Notes: generated by a model from the sequence alone, not told the origin. Counted from the first letter of the stretch, positions 25,774 to 36,480 are shown. The stretch: DNA of 64,000 nt from Streptomyces sp. AW19M42 (GCA_000470535.1 CBRG010000167.1:1-64000); one strand, 5' to 3'. Program-made: numbers and translations.

Positions 25774-27252
25774 ATGCATCAGGTGAGTTCGACCCTGACA
25801 ACCGGTTTTTGCCGCGTAACGGTCGTGGCGCCGGACAGCCGTATCGATGTCGCCCTGCCGGACGACGTCGCCGTCGCGGACCTCCTTCCGGAGATCCTGC
25901 GGCTGACCGGCCAGGTCACACCTCCGGGGGCGCCCCCCGGATACCACCTGGCCCGCCGCGACGGCACCCTCCTGGACGCCACCCACCCGCTGGCCGTCCA
26001 GCGGGTCCTGGACGGTGACGTCCTGCGGCTGAGGCCCTTCGCGGAATCGCTCCCCCCGGCCGTCTTCGACGATGTGGCCGACGCCGTCGCGTCCGCCGTC
26101 CGCCGCGACCGCGCGCTCTGGAGCGATCAGCTGTTCGGCGTCTCCGGTCTCTTCGGCGGCGCGCTCCTTCTCGTACTCATGGGCTTCGTGCTCTGGTTCG
26201 CGGACCCGGTCACGCACGACATGCACGGCCTGCCGGGCATCGTCGCCGCCGCCGTCGGGGTACTGCTCGTCACGCTCGCCGGTATCAGGGCACGGAGCTA
26301 CGGGGACCGGGCCTCCGCGGTCGCGCTCGGCCTCGCCGCTCTGCCGCATCTGATGATCGCCGGGTCCGGCCTCCTCGCGCTCGACCCGGGCACCGGTATC
26401 GGGCGCCTCCAGTTCATGCTGGGCTGCGCCGCGGTGCTCCTCGTGTCTGCCGGGCTCGTCGCCGCGATGCCGACCGGCGACGCACCCTTCGTCGCCATCG
26501 TCTTCGCCTCCGCGGTCGGCACCCTCGCGACGTTCTGCGCGATCCTGACCGACTCCAGCCCCAGCGAGACCGCCGCTGTCTGCGCGGTCGTCGCGATCGG
26601 CGCCATAGCCTTCCTGCCCGGCCTCTCCGCGCGGGTGGCCCACCTGCCGATCGGCTACGCCGCCCCGCGTCCCACGACGGACGCCGACCTCGACAACGAG
26701 ACGGGCGTCGTCGCGGACCCCGACCCCGTGGACGCCGAACGCATCGCGACGCAGGCCCGTCGCGGGCACGAGCTGCTGCTGGGTCTCGTCGGAGGCTGCT
26801 GCGTCGTGGTGGTCGCGGCCGCCGCCGTCCTGGGCTTCTCCAGCAACGTCTGGGGCCAGACCCTCGCGCTGGTCGCGGGCCTGGCCATGCTGCTGCGGGC
26901 CCGGCTCTTCCGCTACACCGCGCAGGTCGTCGCCGTACTGGGCGCGGGCCTCGCCGCCCTGGGCCTGCTGGTGCTGGGGCTGTCGCTCAACCCGCCGACC
27001 GACGCCGTCATCAAGCTCCTGACGGAACAGGATCGCGGACCGCTCGACATCCGCACCCTCTGGCTCGCCGCCGCCGTCACGACCGGTGCCGCCCTGCTCG
27101 TCGGAATCGCGCTGATCATCCCGAAGAAGGGCCTCTCCCCCTTCTGGGGCCGCCTCTCCGACCTGGCCGAGGTGGTCCTCCTCCTCGCGCTCGTCCCCCT
27201 GTGCCTGGCCGTACTGGACGTGTACTCCTCGGCACGCGGGATGACGAGCTAG
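25774..27252 (+). CDS. eccD: Type VII secretion protein EccD
   Basis: A 492-residue protein with an N-terminal ubiquitin-like domain of about 100 residues (CRVTVVAPDSRIDVALPDDV, then LHPLAVQRVLDGDVLRLR-like strand order), a loop, and about eleven membrane helices from residue 125 to the end. This is the EccD plan; two copies form the central vestibule of each ESX protomer. The ATG at 25774 has a GAGGGGG box; a GTG three codons on is an alternative. A strong hairpin follows the stop. Confidence 0.95.
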   Translation: MHQVSSTLTTGFCRVTVVAPDSRIDVALPDDVAVADLLPEILRLTGQVTPPGAPPGYHLARRDGTLLDATHPLAVQRVLDGDVLRLRPFAESLPPAVFDDVADAVASAVRRDRALWSDQLFGVSGLFGGALLLVLMGFVLWFADPVTHDMHGLPGIVAAAVGVLLVTLAGIRARSYGDRASAVALGLAALPHLMIAGSGLLALDPGTGIGRLQFMLGCAAVLLVSAGLVAAMPTGDAPFVAIVFASAVGTLATFCAILTDSSPSETAAVCAVVAIGAIAFLPGLSARVAHLPIGYAAPRPTTDADLDNETGVVADPDPVDAERIATQARRGHELLLGLVGGCCVVVVAAAAVLGFSSNVWGQTLALVAGLAMLLRARLFRYTAQVVAVLGAGLAALGLLVLGLSLNPPTDAVIKLLTEQDRGPLDIRTLWLAAAVTTGAALLVGIALIIPKKGLSPFWGRLSDLAEVVLLLALVPLCLAVLDVYSSARGMTS

Positions 27253-27259
27253 GCATGTT

Positions 27260-27297
27260 CGAGATGCCGATCAGGGCAGGTCTTGATCGGCATCTCG
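27260..27297 (+). terminator. Hairpin after eccD
   Basis: A perfect 14-bp stem (27260-27273 with 27284-27297) with a 10-nt loop starts 8 bases after the eccD stop. It closes the secretion locus on this side. Confidence 0.8.
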
Positions 27298-27384
27298 GGT
27301 GGCGCACAGGGTCAGGACGGCGGACACAACACACCGGCCCGCCTCCGGGGGCATCTGTCCGGACGCCGCCCACCGCCTGCTTCT

Positions 27385-28942
<1,558 letters not shown>

Positions 28943-28989
28943 CCCCCGATCGTCACGCCGTGGGCTGTGCGCCGCAACCGAATACGGCT

Positions 28990-29427
28990 TCACTGCCCGC
29001 CGTCGCACCTGAGCGCGGCAGCGCGGGCCCGGACAAACGCTGTCCGCGGGGCCCGGCCGTCGTACATCCAGCCTTCCGTGGAGCCGTGCCTGCCCATCGC
29101 CCGATAGTGAACAGCAGCGTCAGCACTGCGGCGGAGCAGGTGCAGGTAGAAGGCGACCAACGTGTGGTCCTGCACGATAGAGGGGTGCTGCCGAGGGTTC
29201 GCCCCGATCCAGCGCGCCTGAAGTTGCTCGAAGTCACCGGCGAACCGTGCGGACCCCAGCCCCACGTTCTCGTCGGCCATCCGCATCTCCAGATTGGCGA
29301 CGAGTGGCAACATGACCAGAGGGCGGACCAGAGCACGTGCGGCCGTACGGAGTTCGCTGTCGCCGTACGCCTGGTCGAAGGAGACGGGCGGCAGGTATCC
29401 GAGTGAGACTCGGCTGGGTATGGTCAA
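28990..29427 (-). CDS. Hypothetical protein
   Basis: A 145-residue frame from a TTG at 29427, the only start before an in-frame stop. It is rich in Arg, Ala and Leu helices (LRTAARALVRPLVMLPLVANLEMRM) with a Trp/Tyr-containing middle part (STEGWMYDG). Codon bias is acceptable and the frame is not covered by a better gene, but no domain is recognised and no ribosome site is obvious. It could begin at an internal ATG (MLPLVANLEM). Confidence 0.4.
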   Translation of the reverse strand: MTIPSRVSLGYLPPVSFDQAYGDSELRTAARALVRPLVMLPLVANLEMRMADENVGLGSARFAGDFEQLQARWIGANPRQHPSIVQDHTLVAFYLHLLRRSADAAVHYRAMGRHGSTEGWMYDGRAPRTAFVRARAAALRCDGGQ

Positions 29428-29489
29428 CGGCGTAAACTAGCGCTCCCAGCAGGGATTTCGCGACGGATCACGCGAGGGGATTCAGCAGA

Positions 29490-29711
29490 TCAGCTGTCGC
29501 GCCCCGCAGTCCGGCGGTCTGCCGCGAAACCCACGAACGCGGACCAGGCCACCGGTCCGAATACCAGCGCGGGCGCGGCGGGGATCTTGCTGTCGCGGAC
29601 GGGGACGAGGCCGGGGAAGGTGTCGGACACCTCGACGCAGTTGTTGGCGCCGCCGTCGCTGTAGCTGGACCTGCGCCAGGTGGCGGCGGAGAGGTCGGGG
29701 CCAGGACTCAT
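29490..29711 (-). CDS. DUF397 protein
   Basis: A 73-residue protein with the DUF397 signature: WRRSSYSDGGANNCVEV at the start, then VPVRDSK and a WSAFVGF-like end. DUF397 proteins accompany XRE regulators in Streptomyces and act with them in WhiJ-like developmental control. Its ATG overlaps the XRE stop (ATGA), so the two are translated together. Confidence 0.9.
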   Translation of the reverse strand: MSPGPDLSAATWRRSSYSDGGANNCVEVSDTFPGLVPVRDSKIPAAPALVFGPVAWSAFVGFAADRRTAGRDS

Positions 29712-30532
29712 GATCTGTGCTCCTTCAGGACACCCCTGATGAACGTAATGGACTCCGACGGGGGCAACGCCAGATCCCGAAGGCGATCGTAGGACAGCCG
29801 GTAGCGCGTCACGGCAGCCGCATCCTCGATCAACTCGGCGCATCCATTGCCCTCCGTGTAGGCAACGGCACTCGCGTCGTCCTGCCACAGCAGTGTCAGG
29901 GAGCCGTCCATCAGGTGGTGTGCCCCGACGGCGAAGGGGAGGACCTGGAGGGCGACGGAGGCCACCTCGCTCATGTCGACGAGATGGGCCAGCTGTTCGT
30001 CCCACGCCTTGGAGTCCGCGACCGGGCGCCGCAGTGCGTACTCGTCCATGATGATCCGCACGGACGGGGGCGGACTGCGGTGCAGCAGCTGCTGGCGGCC
30101 CATGCGGGCTATCACCTGCTCCTCCACCAACTCGGGCTCGGTGTAGGCGTCCTGGGCGCCGGACAGCAGGGCGCGTGCCACCTCCTCCGTCTGGAGCAGA
30201 CCCGGGATCCCGAGCGTGAACAGGTGCATGATGCGGGCCACGTTCTCCAGCCGCATGAACTCCTTGTACCGGTCCTTGAAGACCTCCTTGCGCGCCACCT
30301 TCCAGAGCTGCACCAGCAGCCCACCGGAGTCGTAGAACCGGTCCAGGTCCTCCATCACCGCGAGCTTGGACAGGCGCTGGCTGACCTCCAGGCGGTACAG
30401 GTAGCTCTTGTCGTAGCGGGTCTCCTCCGCCAGCTGACCGAGGGACCGGCCCGACTTCTCGCGCAGGTACCGCAGCGCCCTACCGAGCGCGGCACGGCCG
30501 GACTCCTCGTCGTTGGTGGTGAGTTCGCTCAT
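29708..30532 (-). CDS. XRE-family regulator with DUF5753 domain (WhiJ-like)
   Basis: A 274-residue protein: HTH of XRE type at about residues 15-65 (LGQLAEETRYDKSYLYRLEVS), then the DUF5753 sensor region (IPGLLQTEEVARALL, RQQLLHRSPPP, DEYALRRPV). WhiJ-like regulators repress differentiation genes and are held or released by their DUF397 partner, here the overlapping downstream gene. The ATG at 30532 directly follows a TTG. The divergent small gene at 30676 may share the regulatory region. Confidence 0.92.
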   Translation of the reverse strand: MSELTTNDEESGRAALGRALRYLREKSGRSLGQLAEETRYDKSYLYRLEVSQRLSKLAVMEDLDRFYDSGGLLVQLWKVARKEVFKDRYKEFMRLENVARIMHLFTLGIPGLLQTEEVARALLSGAQDAYTEPELVEEQVIARMGRQQLLHRSPPPSVRIIMDEYALRRPVADSKAWDEQLAHLVDMSEVASVALQVLPFAVGAHHLMDGSLTLLWQDDASAVAYTEGNGCAELIEDAAAVTRYRLSYDRLRDLALPPSESITFIRGVLKEHRS

Positions 30533-30675
30533 CAACGGCCCTCCGTTGTCCTGTGCGCGGGCAATCGCGTGTCCCTGTCCGAGCGTACGGCGCAGGCGTA
30601 ATCATCGGGTCACGATCCGTCATCGCCACCCGATGGTGGGACGCCCCCTGTACCCCCACCGCGTCAGGAGCAGTC

Positions 30676-30966
30676 ATGGCCCACCTCCCTCCCCGTCTCC
30701 TTCCCTGGCTCTCCCCGGAGGGCAATCCGTGCTGGCTCAGCACCGACGATCCCGACAGCCGGATGTCGCGGCTCGCCGATGACATGGAGGACGAGCAGAT
30801 CGAGTGCGGCGAGCAGGTGTGGGCCGGGTCGCGGGCCGTGCTGGCGGACCGGGCGGCGGGGGAGTGGGCGGTGCGGTCCGCGCTCAGCCGGGCCACGGAG
30901 TCGCTGGGGGACGTGCTGCGCATCGCGCACAGCAGGGGAGCACGGATGGGCGCGGAATCCCCGTGA
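30676..30966 (+). CDS. Small hypothetical protein beside the XRE/DUF397 pair
   Basis: From the ATG at 30676, with AGGAG five bases upstream, the product is 96 residues. It is acidic in the middle (ADDMEDEQIECGEQV) and helical after that. It is divergent from the XRE gene. Streptomyces XRE/DUF397 pairs often have such a small third gene; no fold is recognised. Confidence 0.7.
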   Translation: MAHLPPRLLPWLSPEGNPCWLSTDDPDSRMSRLADDMEDEQIECGEQVWAGSRAVLADRAAGEWAVRSALSRATESLGDVLRIAHSRGARMGAESP

Positions 30967-31195
30967 GCGGCTCCCTTGTTCTGCGTAGGGCCGTCAGTGA
31001 AGGCCGAGCAACACTATGGAACGGTTGGCCTTGCCGTCCGAGGTGCACCCAGCCCGGTCATTTGCGAAGCCCGGGGCGTCCGAGCACATTCCTACGCGTA
31101 CCCATATCGCCCCTCAGTCGCCCGTTCCCGTTCGATTACAGTGCTGCGCAGTTACCGCGCGGTCACACCTGGGCGGTCTTACGGGGAGGGGCACG

Positions 31196-32311
31196 GTGAG
31201 CACAGGGACCACGGCTGTCTGGGGCCGTGCCGAACAGCAGGACTTCCGCAGCCGGGTACGTGGCGCGCTGCTCGGCGGCGCCATCGGGGACGCGCTCGGC
31301 GCGGGCGTCAGCGGGCTGTCGCTGGAGGAGATCCGCGAGGCCCACGGTGCCGAAGCCGTCACCGACCTCGTCCCCGCGCACGGCGGTCGCGGCCTCGTCA
31401 CCGCCGTCACCCAGCTCAACCTGTTCACCGTGGACGGGCTGATCCGCGCCCAGGTCCGCCGCGACATCGGCGCCTGGCATCCGCCCACCGATGTGCACCA
31501 GGCGTACCTGCGGTGGGCCGCCACCCAGCACGACTGGGGGCCCGACGAACGCCGCAAGGACAACGGCTGGCTCGCCGGGCAGGAATGGCTCTACGCGCGC
31601 CGCGCCCCCACCCGGGAGTGCCTCAACGGCCTCGGTGACACCGTCATGGGCACCCTCGACCGGCCCAAGAACCCCGCCGCACACGATTCGGCGGCGCTCA
31701 CCCGCTCCGCCCCGTTCGGGTTGCTGGTCGGCTGGGAGCCGCAGCTCGTCCTCCAACTGGCCGTCGAGTGCGCCGCCCAGACCCACGGCCACCCGACCGC
31801 CCTGCTCTCCTCGGGAGCCCTCGCCGTGATGGTGCACGGGCTGGCGCGCGGCGAGACGCTGGACGGTTCCGTGCAGCACGCCCTCGCCCTGCTCGCCGAG
31901 CGTCCGGGCCACGAACCCGTCACAGAGGCACTTCAGCAGGCCCTCGGGACCGTGCGGCAGGGCATACCAGGGCCCGCCCTCATCGAGTCCCTCGGAGGCA
32001 CGGACTCCGCGGAGGAGGTGCTGGCCGTGGCCGTGTACTGCGCGCTGGTGGGTGAGGACGTCCGGCACGGCCTGCGGCTGGCCGTGAACCACGGTGGACC
32101 GTCGGCCGCGACCGGGGCCCTGTGCGGGGCGCTGCTCGGCACGCTGCACGGCGAGACCGCGCTGCCGCCGGCCTGGCTCGCCGAACTGGAGGGCCGGGCG
32201 ACGCTGCTCGAACTCGCGGACGACTTCGCCATGGAGATGACCCAGGGCCCCGCCCTGCACAGCCCGGCCGCCGTCGCGGCGGGCTGGCTGGCACGCTACC
32301 CCCGCGGCTGA
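31196..32311 (+). CDS. ADP-ribosylglycohydrolase-family protein lacking metal-binding aspartates
   Basis: A 371-residue protein of the DraG/ARH fold, from the GTG at 31196 (GGGGAGGGG box). It opens RGALLGGAIGDALGAG, as in active members. The two magnesium-binding motifs are altered: the usual TDDTQMT reads TAVTQLN, and the usual GGDSDSTG reads GGPSAATG, so all four key Asp residues are gone. Active members remove ADP-ribose from proteins or release it from derivatives. This one is probably inactive as a hydrolase but keeps the fold and length, so it may bind ADP-ribose or a partner. A bidirectional hairpin follows. Confidence 0.85.
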   Translation: MSTGTTAVWGRAEQQDFRSRVRGALLGGAIGDALGAGVSGLSLEEIREAHGAEAVTDLVPAHGGRGLVTAVTQLNLFTVDGLIRAQVRRDIGAWHPPTDVHQAYLRWAATQHDWGPDERRKDNGWLAGQEWLYARRAPTRECLNGLGDTVMGTLDRPKNPAAHDSAALTRSAPFGLLVGWEPQLVLQLAVECAAQTHGHPTALLSSGALAVMVHGLARGETLDGSVQHALALLAERPGHEPVTEALQQALGTVRQGIPGPALIESLGGTDSAEEVLAVAVYCALVGEDVRHGLRLAVNHGGPSAATGALCGALLGTLHGETALPPAWLAELEGRATLLELADDFAMEMTQGPALHSPAAVAAGWLARYPRG

Positions 32312-32344
32312 ACCCCCGCGGCCGAACACCCGCGGGGGACAGTG

Positions 32345-32390
32345 AGGGGCGGTTTACGGGGAAGCCGCCGCTCCCCCGTAAACCGCCCCT
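32345..32390. terminator. Bidirectional hairpin between convergent genes
   Basis: A perfect 17-bp stem (32345-32361 with 32374-32390) and 12-nt loop lie between the ADP-ribosylglycohydrolase homologue and the symporter gene, which converge here. Confidence 0.85.
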
Positions 32391-32445
32391 GTCCGTGCGA
32401 CGTTCCGTACGACCTTCTGCACGACTCTCCGCGCAACCGCGGGGG

Positions 32446-34050
32446 TCAGTCCTTGACTTCGTTCACGCCCTTCGCGTTGCTGTCCGCGGCCTCGGAGCCC
32501 GTCACGTCCCCGGGGCCGGCGGCCTGTGCCGGTACGGTCGCGCCGATGCCCGGACCGTCGCCGTCCGTGTTGATCTGCTCGATGACCGCGTCGCGCTCCG
32601 GGGTGTCCTCCGGCTTGATGAACCCGATGACGATGAAGAGCACCAGCGAGATCGCCAGCGGCAGCGCCACCTGGTACTGCAACGCCACGTTCGTCTTCGT
32701 CGAACCGTCGAAGTTGTAGTTGGTGAAGTAGAACGCCAGCAGACCGGCCGCCCAGCTGACGAGCGCCGCAGTCGGTCCCGACTTACGGAAGCGCCGCAGC
32801 AGACCCAGCATGAACGGGATCGCGATCGGACCCATCAGGCCGGCGACCCACTTGATGACGACGGAGATGATGTCCTTGAACGTGGGCGAGTTGATCTGGG
32901 TCGCCAGTGCCATCGACAGGCCCAGGAAGCCGAGCGTGGAGAGGCGGGCGGCCAGCAGCCCGGCGCGGGCGCTCCAGTTGCGGGCGGCCTTGGAGAAGAC
33001 CGGGGCGATGTCACGGGTGAAGACCGCCGCGATGGCATTGGCGTCCGAGGAGCACATGGCCATCGTGTGCGAGAAGAAGCCGACGACGACCAGGCCCAGC
33101 AGACCGTGCGGCAGCAGCTGCTCGGTCATCAGCGCGTAGCTGTCGGAGGCGTCCGGCTTCTCCGCGTGGACCAGCAGCGGGGCGCACCACATCGGGAAGA
33201 ACAGGACCGTCGGCCAGACCAGCCACAGGATGGCGGAGAGCCGCGCCGAACGGGTCGCGGAGGCGGCGGAGTCCGTGGCCATGTAGCGCTGGGCCTGGTT
33301 CCACATGCCGCCGTTGTACTCGAAGGTCTTGATGAACAGGTACGCCAGCAGGAAGGTCACGGTGTACGGACCGGCAGTCGGGTCCGTGTGGCCCTCGGGG
33401 AGCTTGTCCCAGACCGTCCACAGCGTGCTGAATCCGTCCAGCTTGCTCATCGCGGTGACCAGCATGGCGACACCGGCGAACAGCTGGATGACGAACTGCC
33501 CCAGCTCGGTGAGCGCGTCGGCCCACAGACCGCCGACCGTGCAGTAGACGGCCGTGATGATGCCGGTGATGAAGATGCCCTGGGTCAACGTGATGCCGGT
33601 GAAGACGGAGAGCAGGGTGGCGATGGCCGCCCACTTGGCGCCCACGTCCACGATCTTCAGCAGCAGCCCGGACCAGGCGAGCGCCTGCTGGGTCTGGATG
33701 TTGTAGCGGGTCTTGAGGTATTCGAGCGGCGAGGCGACGTGCAGCCGCGAGCGCAGCCGGTTGAGCCGGGGGGCGAAGAGCTTGGCGCCGATGCCGATGC
33801 CGATGGCGATCGGCAGCGACCACGTCACGAAGGACGTGACGCCGTACTGGTACGCGATGCCGGCGTAGCCGGTGAACATCACGGCGCTGTAGCCGGACAT
33901 GTGGTGCGAGATGCCGGACAGCCACCACGGCATCTTGCCGCCGGCCGTGAAGAAGTCGCTGACGTTGTCGACACGCTTGTGGGACCAGAGTCCGATCGCG
34001 ATCATCACGCCGAAGTAGCCGATGAGCACGACCCAGTCGAGACTGTTCAT
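32446..34050 (-). CDS. Sodium:solute symporter
   Basis: A 534-residue member of the SSS family with about 13 membrane helices. It begins MNSLDWVVLIGYFGVMIAIG and has FFTAGGKMPWWLSGIS, the segment between helices 1 and 2 found in sugar and related symporters. SSS proteins import a solute with sodium across the inner membrane; the FTAGGKMPWW and EYNGGMWNQAQRYMA segments fit the SGLT-like branch, but the substrate is not clear. The C-terminal 60 residues are hydrophilic and Asp/Ala-rich. It stands alone, with hairpins on the downstream side. Confidence 0.9.
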   Translation of the reverse strand: MNSLDWVVLIGYFGVMIAIGLWSHKRVDNVSDFFTAGGKMPWWLSGISHHMSGYSAVMFTGYAGIAYQYGVTSFVTWSLPIAIGIGIGAKLFAPRLNRLRSRLHVASPLEYLKTRYNIQTQQALAWSGLLLKIVDVGAKWAAIATLLSVFTGITLTQGIFITGIITAVYCTVGGLWADALTELGQFVIQLFAGVAMLVTAMSKLDGFSTLWTVWDKLPEGHTDPTAGPYTVTFLLAYLFIKTFEYNGGMWNQAQRYMATDSAASATRSARLSAILWLVWPTVLFFPMWCAPLLVHAEKPDASDSYALMTEQLLPHGLLGLVVVGFFSHTMAMCSSDANAIAAVFTRDIAPVFSKAARNWSARAGLLAARLSTLGFLGLSMALATQINSPTFKDIISVVIKWVAGLMGPIAIPFMLGLLRRFRKSGPTAALVSWAAGLLAFYFTNYNFDGSTKTNVALQYQVALPLAISLVLFIVIGFIKPEDTPERDAVIEQINTDGDGPGIGATVPAQAAGPGDVTGSEAADSNAKGVNEVKD

Positions 34051-34406
34051 GTGCCCCCTCCTGGGGTCCGCCTTGTGAACGGGTAACGCACTTCGTCAGT
34101 ACGGCCGCTCAGCGGGGCCCCCGTGCGGGAGCGGGGACTTCGGGGATTGAACCGCCTGTTCGGTCCCCCGGTCAAGGTCCCCTGCGGTCAGAGATGTGAA
34201 CGCGGATCAGTAAGACGAACGATTTTACTGGTTCTTGACTTGTGGGGGTGTTGTTGCGAACGTGACGGCGGCCACACCATGAGCAGGCACTTCGTCAGGC
34301 TGTGCAGATAACGAGGACACGTCCAGGAACGCCGAAGAACGCAGAGAGACCGCACGGGATGCGGGTCCCGTGCGGCCGAGAAGGAGGAGAACTCTGTACG
34401 AGAGTC
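34051..34406. other. Gene-free stretch of 356 bases upstream of the symporter
   Basis: It should hold the symporter promoter (reading left) and the end of the SDR transcript. I see the SDR terminator at 34350-34375 and an AT-richer patch around 34210-34260, but no convincing gene: the 62-codon frame at 34123-34311 has Cys/Arg-rich, unbiased sequence. Confidence 0.5.
34350..34375 (-). terminator. Hairpin after the SDR gene
   Basis: A perfect 10-bp stem (34350-34359 with 34366-34375) and 6-nt loop lie 32 bases after the stop of the leftward SDR gene. Confidence 0.65.
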
Positions 34407-35189
34407 TCAGCGCATCAGCTCGCCGGCGTTGACCAGCAGGGACTGCCCGGTGATCGCCCGCGCCCGGTCGGAGGCCAGGAACACCGCGGCCTCCGCCACA
34501 TCGCCGTCCGTGGCCAGCTCCGGAAGCGCCATGCGCTCGGACAGCCTCCCCAGCACCTCGGCCTCCGGCACCCCCTCGGTGTGGGCGGTGAACTGTACGT
34601 AGGCCTGCACCGGCGGCCCCCACATCCAGCCCGGCAGCACCGTGTTCACCCGGATCCGGTGCGGCCCGAACTCCCGGGCCATGGAGTACATCGCGGAGGT
34701 GAGCGCGCCCTTGGAGGCCGCGTAGGCCGCCTGCCGCACCTGTGACGGTGCGGCCACCGCGGACTGCGTGCCGATGACGACGACAGAGCCCCCGCGCTCC
34801 CTCAGGGCGGGCAGGCAGGCGCGCGTCATCCGCAGGGTGCCGAGCAGATTGACGTCGATGACCGACTTCCAGGTGTCCAGGTCCGCGTCCTCGACGCCGC
34901 CGAAGTAGCTGTCCCAGGCGGCGACATGGACAACCGCGTCGATCCGCCCGAACCGCTCGACGGCCAGCGCCGCGAGCGCGTCGCACTGCGCCTCGTCGGT
35001 GATGTCGGTGGGCAGGTGCGCGGTGTGGAGCCCCTCGGGGTCGATCTCGGCGGCCGACTTGGCGAGATTGGCCGCGGTGCGCGCCCCGAGCACGGCGTTG
35101 CCCCCGTCCCGTACGACCGTGGCCGCGATCTGGTGCCCGAGCCCGGCGCCCACCCCGGAAACGATGACGGTCTTCCCCGCGAGCAACAT
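34407..35189 (-). CDS. SDR-family oxidoreductase
   Basis: A 260-residue classical short-chain dehydrogenase. It has the cofactor loop GVGAGLGHQIA, the VHVAAWD strand in place of the usual NNAG, the catalytic Ser in GTQSAVAA and YAASKGAL with the catalytic Tyr and Lys, then PGWMWGPP. The variant loop (VAAWD) and MWGP suggest a specialised substrate. The ATG at 35189 has GGGAGG upstream; the 49-codon extension has none. It is divergent from the EthD-like gene across 79 bases with a palindrome, so the pair is probably co-regulated and may act on one pathway. Confidence 0.88.
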   Translation of the reverse strand: MLLAGKTVIVSGVGAGLGHQIAATVVRDGGNAVLGARTAANLAKSAAEIDPEGLHTAHLPTDITDEAQCDALAALAVERFGRIDAVVHVAAWDSYFGGVEDADLDTWKSVIDVNLLGTLRMTRACLPALRERGGSVVVIGTQSAVAAPSQVRQAAYAASKGALTSAMYSMAREFGPHRIRVNTVLPGWMWGPPVQAYVQFTAHTEGVPEAEVLGRLSERMALPELATDGDVAEAAVFLASDRARAITGQSLLVNAGELMR

Positions 35190-35216
35190 CGGTGCCTCCC
35201 GGCCCTGGCAGTTCGC

Positions 35217-35231
35217 CTGACGGGGCGTCAG
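35217..35231. promoter_or_regulatory. Palindrome in the SDR / EthD-like divergent promoter
   Basis: CTGACGGGGCGTCAG is a perfect 6-3-6 palindrome in the 79-base divergent gap. The TGACG-n-CGTCA form suits a dimeric repressor of the TetR or GntR type. No obvious cognate regulator is adjacent. Confidence 0.4.
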
Positions 35232-35268
35232 AGTAGGTGGCTCCGGCCGAGTACGGAAGGGGAACGAC

Positions 35269-36150
35269 ATGGGCGAGGACATACGGGACGAGGCGGCGGA
35301 CGGGGCGGCGCGGGACACCGGGACACGGAGCGACACCTACGCCGAACTGGCCGCGCTGGGGCCCTACGGGGTCCGCCCGGGCCACGCGCTGATCACCATG
35401 GTGGAACCGCATCCGGGCCACGAGTACGCGTACAACCGCTGGTACGAGGATGATCACTACTACGCGGGCGCGATGGCCATGCCCTGGATGGCCGCCGGGC
35501 GGCGCTGGGTGGCCACCCGGGAACTCCAGGAGCTGCGGTACCCGGAGAGGTCCGCGGTCGCGACACCGGTCGGCGCCGGCTGCTACCTCTCCACGTACTG
35601 GGTGACGGAGGGGCGCTACGACGACCACATGAAGTGGACCGTCGGGATCAACAAGCGGCTGAACCGGGACGGCCGGGTCTACCAGGACCGCACCCATGTC
35701 TTCACGGCGTTCCAGGACCACGAGGCGACGGTCTACCGGGACGGCGCCGCGGGCCCCCGAGACTTCCACGCACTCGACCATCCCTACCGCGGGCTGGTCC
35801 TGGAGGTGATCGACGCCGAAGGGCCGGAGCAGCGGGCCGAACTGCTGGAGTGGCTGCGCTCACGGCATCTGCCGAAACGGCTGAGCGGGTCACCCGCGGC
35901 GATGGTGACGGTGTTCCGGCCGACCCCGTTGCCGGGCGACCGGATGACGTACGTGAAGCAGGTCGAGGGTGTCGACACCCGGCTGACCCTGCTCTGGTTC
36001 CTCCAGGAGGATCCGGGACAGTGCTGGGACGAACACTTCACCGGGCTCGACGCGGCGGTCGCGGAATCGGGCCTGGGGCGGGTGGAGCTGGTGGCACCGT
36101 TCATCCCGACCGTGCCGGGCACGGACCGCTACGTCGATCAGTTGCGCTGA
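35269..36150 (+). CDS. EthD-like dimeric alpha-beta barrel protein
   Basis: A 293-residue protein. Two regions look like dimeric alpha-beta barrel halves: HALITMVEPHPGHEYAYNRWYEDDHYY near residue 45 (a W-Y-E-D-D-H block like EthD and related families) and a second half starting near MTYVKQVEGVD. The DDHYYAGAMAMPW stretch is rich in potential ligands. Proteins of this fold bind hydrophobic ring compounds or haem and act as monooxygenases or cyclases, but no function can be fixed here. Divergent arrangement with an SDR suggests a small catabolic or biosynthetic pair. Confidence 0.65.
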   Translation: MGEDIRDEAADGAARDTGTRSDTYAELAALGPYGVRPGHALITMVEPHPGHEYAYNRWYEDDHYYAGAMAMPWMAAGRRWVATRELQELRYPERSAVATPVGAGCYLSTYWVTEGRYDDHMKWTVGINKRLNRDGRVYQDRTHVFTAFQDHEATVYRDGAAGPRDFHALDHPYRGLVLEVIDAEGPEQRAELLEWLRSRHLPKRLSGSPAAMVTVFRPTPLPGDRMTYVKQVEGVDTRLTLLWFLQEDPGQCWDEHFTGLDAAVAESGLGRVELVAPFIPTVPGTDRYVDQLR

Positions 36151-36273
36151 CGACCATCAGCGGCGCTCCCCACGACCTCGCGGTGAGCCCCCTCGGCCAG
36201 GACGGCGAGCCGGGCGAGAGGGCTACCCGCAGCACCTGGACGGGTGCGGCGACAAGGCGTGGAAAATCATCGG

Positions 36274-36480
36274 TCAGGCGTCGAGCGCACCCTTGGCGAC
36301 ATCGCGCACGAACGCGTTCCAGGCGCCGGGGACGAAACCGATCGAAGGGCCCTCGGGGACCTTCGAGTCACGTACGGCGATAGCGCGCACGAGAGGGGAC
36401 CTGACTTCGACGCAGGCGCCGTTGCCCCCGGAATACGACGACTTCGTCCACTTGTCCGTAGCACCCTGACGAATGGCCAT
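36274..36480 (-). CDS. DUF397 protein
   Basis: A 68-residue DUF397 protein: WTKSSYSGGNGACVEV, then IAVRDSK and VPGAWNAFVRDV. ATG at 36480 has GGAG spaced well; a GTG at 36486 is the alternative. It follows the XRE gene at 36726-37595 on the same strand after 245 bases, and they probably form the second regulator/partner pair in this window. Confidence 0.88.
   Translation of the reverse strand: MAIRQGATDKWTKSSYSGGNGACVEVRSPLVRAIAVRDSKVPEGPSIGFVPGAWNAFVRDVAKGALDA

Noticed and set aside
34123-34311. 62-codon frame upstream of the symporter
   Set aside because: No ribosome site, unbiased codons and no domain.
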